Assembly: GCF_026230105.1 (NCBI RefSeq)
Contig: NC_079476.1
Coordinates: 9,066,709-9,130,708, forward strand
DNA length: 64,000 bases
Direction of reading: 5' to 3'
Source: Diorhabda sublineata
Lineage: Eukaryota; Arthropoda; Insecta; Coleoptera; Chrysomelidae
A program made the position numbers and the translations under genes. Each line of letters opens with the position of its first letter. Within the stretch, counting starts at the first letter, position 1. Positions 52,101 through 55,100 of the stretch are shown in pieces. A model generated the notes under the pieces. The model searched no databases, was not told the origin of the DNA, and was given only the letters and a program-made list of their open reading frames with translations.

Positions 52101-55100
52101 TTTATTTCAAGATATTAATTTATTAAGGAGCATATTGGTCACCAAATTTGAAAAAAAATTTTTGATTTTGATTTAAAATTTTAAACACCCCTCAGCAACT
52201 AGGCCCCGTAAGGGTTGGTGTTTCTATATCAAAATGAATCATTTATTGAGATATCTCTGTGGTAGAGCGTTGTTGGTCGAATATAGAAACACCCTATACA
52301 ACAGTTTTCTTTATATTATACCGATATCTTCACTCAGAATCTTGACATATGATATTAAAAGCATGGAGAAAACTAACAATATAACATAGTATAAATTGTT
52401 GCACTTTTTATTTGTTTACACCACAAAATTGAGCAGTGAAACTTGTCTGAATAAAGGAGGTTACATAAGTTAGACTAGTTATATGCTGTGTATTTTGAGT
52501 TTAGAATTGAAGAGTCGTTTGTTCTATATATGTACTCACCACAGGATACGTTGTCCATATAATCACATTTATTAGTCTGAGGATTGAATAACATATTTTC
52601 TGGGCAACTCAGGATGGTACTACGTCCATTAGTACACTTGTAATATTTGCTGCAATCATCTGGGTAAACGACGTTGGAGGTTCCCTCAGTTGATGGACAA
52701 ACGGGATCATCTGTAATGAGACTAGATTATATATATTGCGAACCTATGAGAGTATCTCTTATTTGAAAATTAGGAATTTTTAAACTTTGATTGTCATCAA
52801 ATCTACCCACAAAATGACAATCTCATACAAGAAACGCTTCAGCTATTATTCCACATCCAATTTATGATCCCTATTCAGTATGATATCTATTCAAATACTT
52901 TCGTAGGTATCATAACGAAATTGAAGATATCATGGAAAGGACATTAAGGATCAGAACACTGCAAACCCGTTTTTCTTTTATGAATCTCAACGTTGGTATT
53001 GGTTGACTAACAATGACGTTTCTTGTTGTTGAAAATTTAAAAATATAGCAAACTACTTGAAACATTTTCTGAGGGCAGTTATGCTTTATGATAACATTCG
53101 ATCAATTTTGTACCAGGGAAGGACACAATTATCAAAATCGTGTGATATTTTTCAAATCGTTCACTTTGATTTGCAAAATTTGATCGTTATTACTTTTTAA
53201 CAACCTAGTGAAATTGTCAGGATATTCGAGCCTTCCAATAAAAGGAACTAAGTAATTTATTCTTTTTCAAGCTTTTGATAATGGTATCACTTGACCTCAA
53301 TAGAATTAATTGAAACCGAGCTGAATACATTGGATAAGCATAAAAATTTACTATTCATTATAAACATGTAATTCTTCTCACAACAAATGTAAAGTCTCCT
53401 TTACTAAGTTTAAATAATAATTATCCTTGTTAAAAATTTTGAAGTCCTAAAGAGCAGATTCAATAAAGACCACTTGCAGAAAATGGTCGAGAATAAAATT
53501 CATGAACTGCAAGATGTGATGAGAAACTGTGTCAATATAAGCGAAACTTGTTTGTTCTTCTTTTACTGAGTCTGAAATTTAAACTAAACTTCTTATTTGG
53601 TCCTGATGGGTTACCAGTCTTTCTACTACAGGATTTTGCATCTGTTTTTGCAGAATCATTGTGTGATCACATCGAAATATTAGGATTGCTAGCTTCTTGA
53701 AACACAGTTATAGTTATAATAAAAATGAGGCAATAAAGATTTATACAATATTATCCAAATAACGCCCATCTGGCACACGGCCCTAGATAGATAAAAGTAC
53801 TAGTCGGTTACCATAATCCATTGATCATTGAAATGTTACTTCAGCATACAGTTCAATAGTAAGCCCAATATCACATCACTTTTTCCTGGGTGTCCTGCTC
53901 TTCTTTGACTATCATGGATACATAAACAGAATTGTGATTCGTTACTGAATACGATATAACTCCATTGTTGTTTCCAGAGTTGTTTTTCTGTATTAGTTCA
54001 AAATTGTCAACATTGTTCCGCAGTCAAAGGATGGTATCAGAAGAGATCAACAAACCGCCTTATTTCTCAGCTACTGATCAGCATTTTGACTCGTATTAGC
54101 AAAACAACATAGCACTACTAGTTATCTGAAATATCTACCTTGACTCTCAATGATTCTCTTCAGATAAGCATTCGGTATTTATTCTTCGCATCCTTGTCAA
54201 AATATCTTACATGGTAATAATTTTGTTGCGTTTAAGATAGGTGAATAAACTCACATTAACTAACAATATCGGTACTATACAACTTTCGTAAGCAGGTTTC
54301 TTCAGACGAAATTTGGTGTGAACATAAACAAAGACATAACGTTGATAGTGCTAAGATTGCCGGTTCTGAATGTGGTCATGAAAAAGTTAAGAAAGTATTT
54401 CTTCTGTTTAAATCGACAAGTTGGGAGTGTTGAACTTCTGAAGCTCTCAATTAGTTTTGTCGAACATTGTTACTTAGGCTTTTGCAATACGAAAGAAACT
54501 GCCTGTTATCACCAATTCCACAATCATAAGCTTTTCAAAAATAAGTCTGAAACGGCTTCAAATTTTCTATAGTGTGGAATGTTTTCAAAATGACACTGTA
54601 TACAAGTAAACGATATATTCATTCATCTATCAAATGGCTCACTAAGCTTTTTTGAATACTTACAACATTTGACATAATCACCATCGTCACAATATTTGTG
54701 GGAATCATCCCATAACAAACCATCTGGACAACTTCCTTGATATTTCTGTCCTCGGATGCATTCATAGTACTTGCTACAATCAGTCGGGTCAGCTAAGTAT
54801 GTTGGTTCAGATGAATCAGGACAATCTGGATCCGAATAAAGGGAACCTGAAATCATAATTCAAATATTAAAATCAACGTATGGTTGAATATCAAGTACAT
54901 AGAACACCATATTATTGAGATTCAAGGTAAACCAGCACCTTCGCCACATTTTAAATTCAAGTAAAACACTTACTTTAGTTAACTTGTGTTTTTTTGATAC
55001 TTTCATTGAAAATTAGGCAATCTCTCCTGAGATTTTTCTATCAATCGACTATTAATACCAAAATATTGGTAGAGATAACTAACATTCGTTACAACGCATC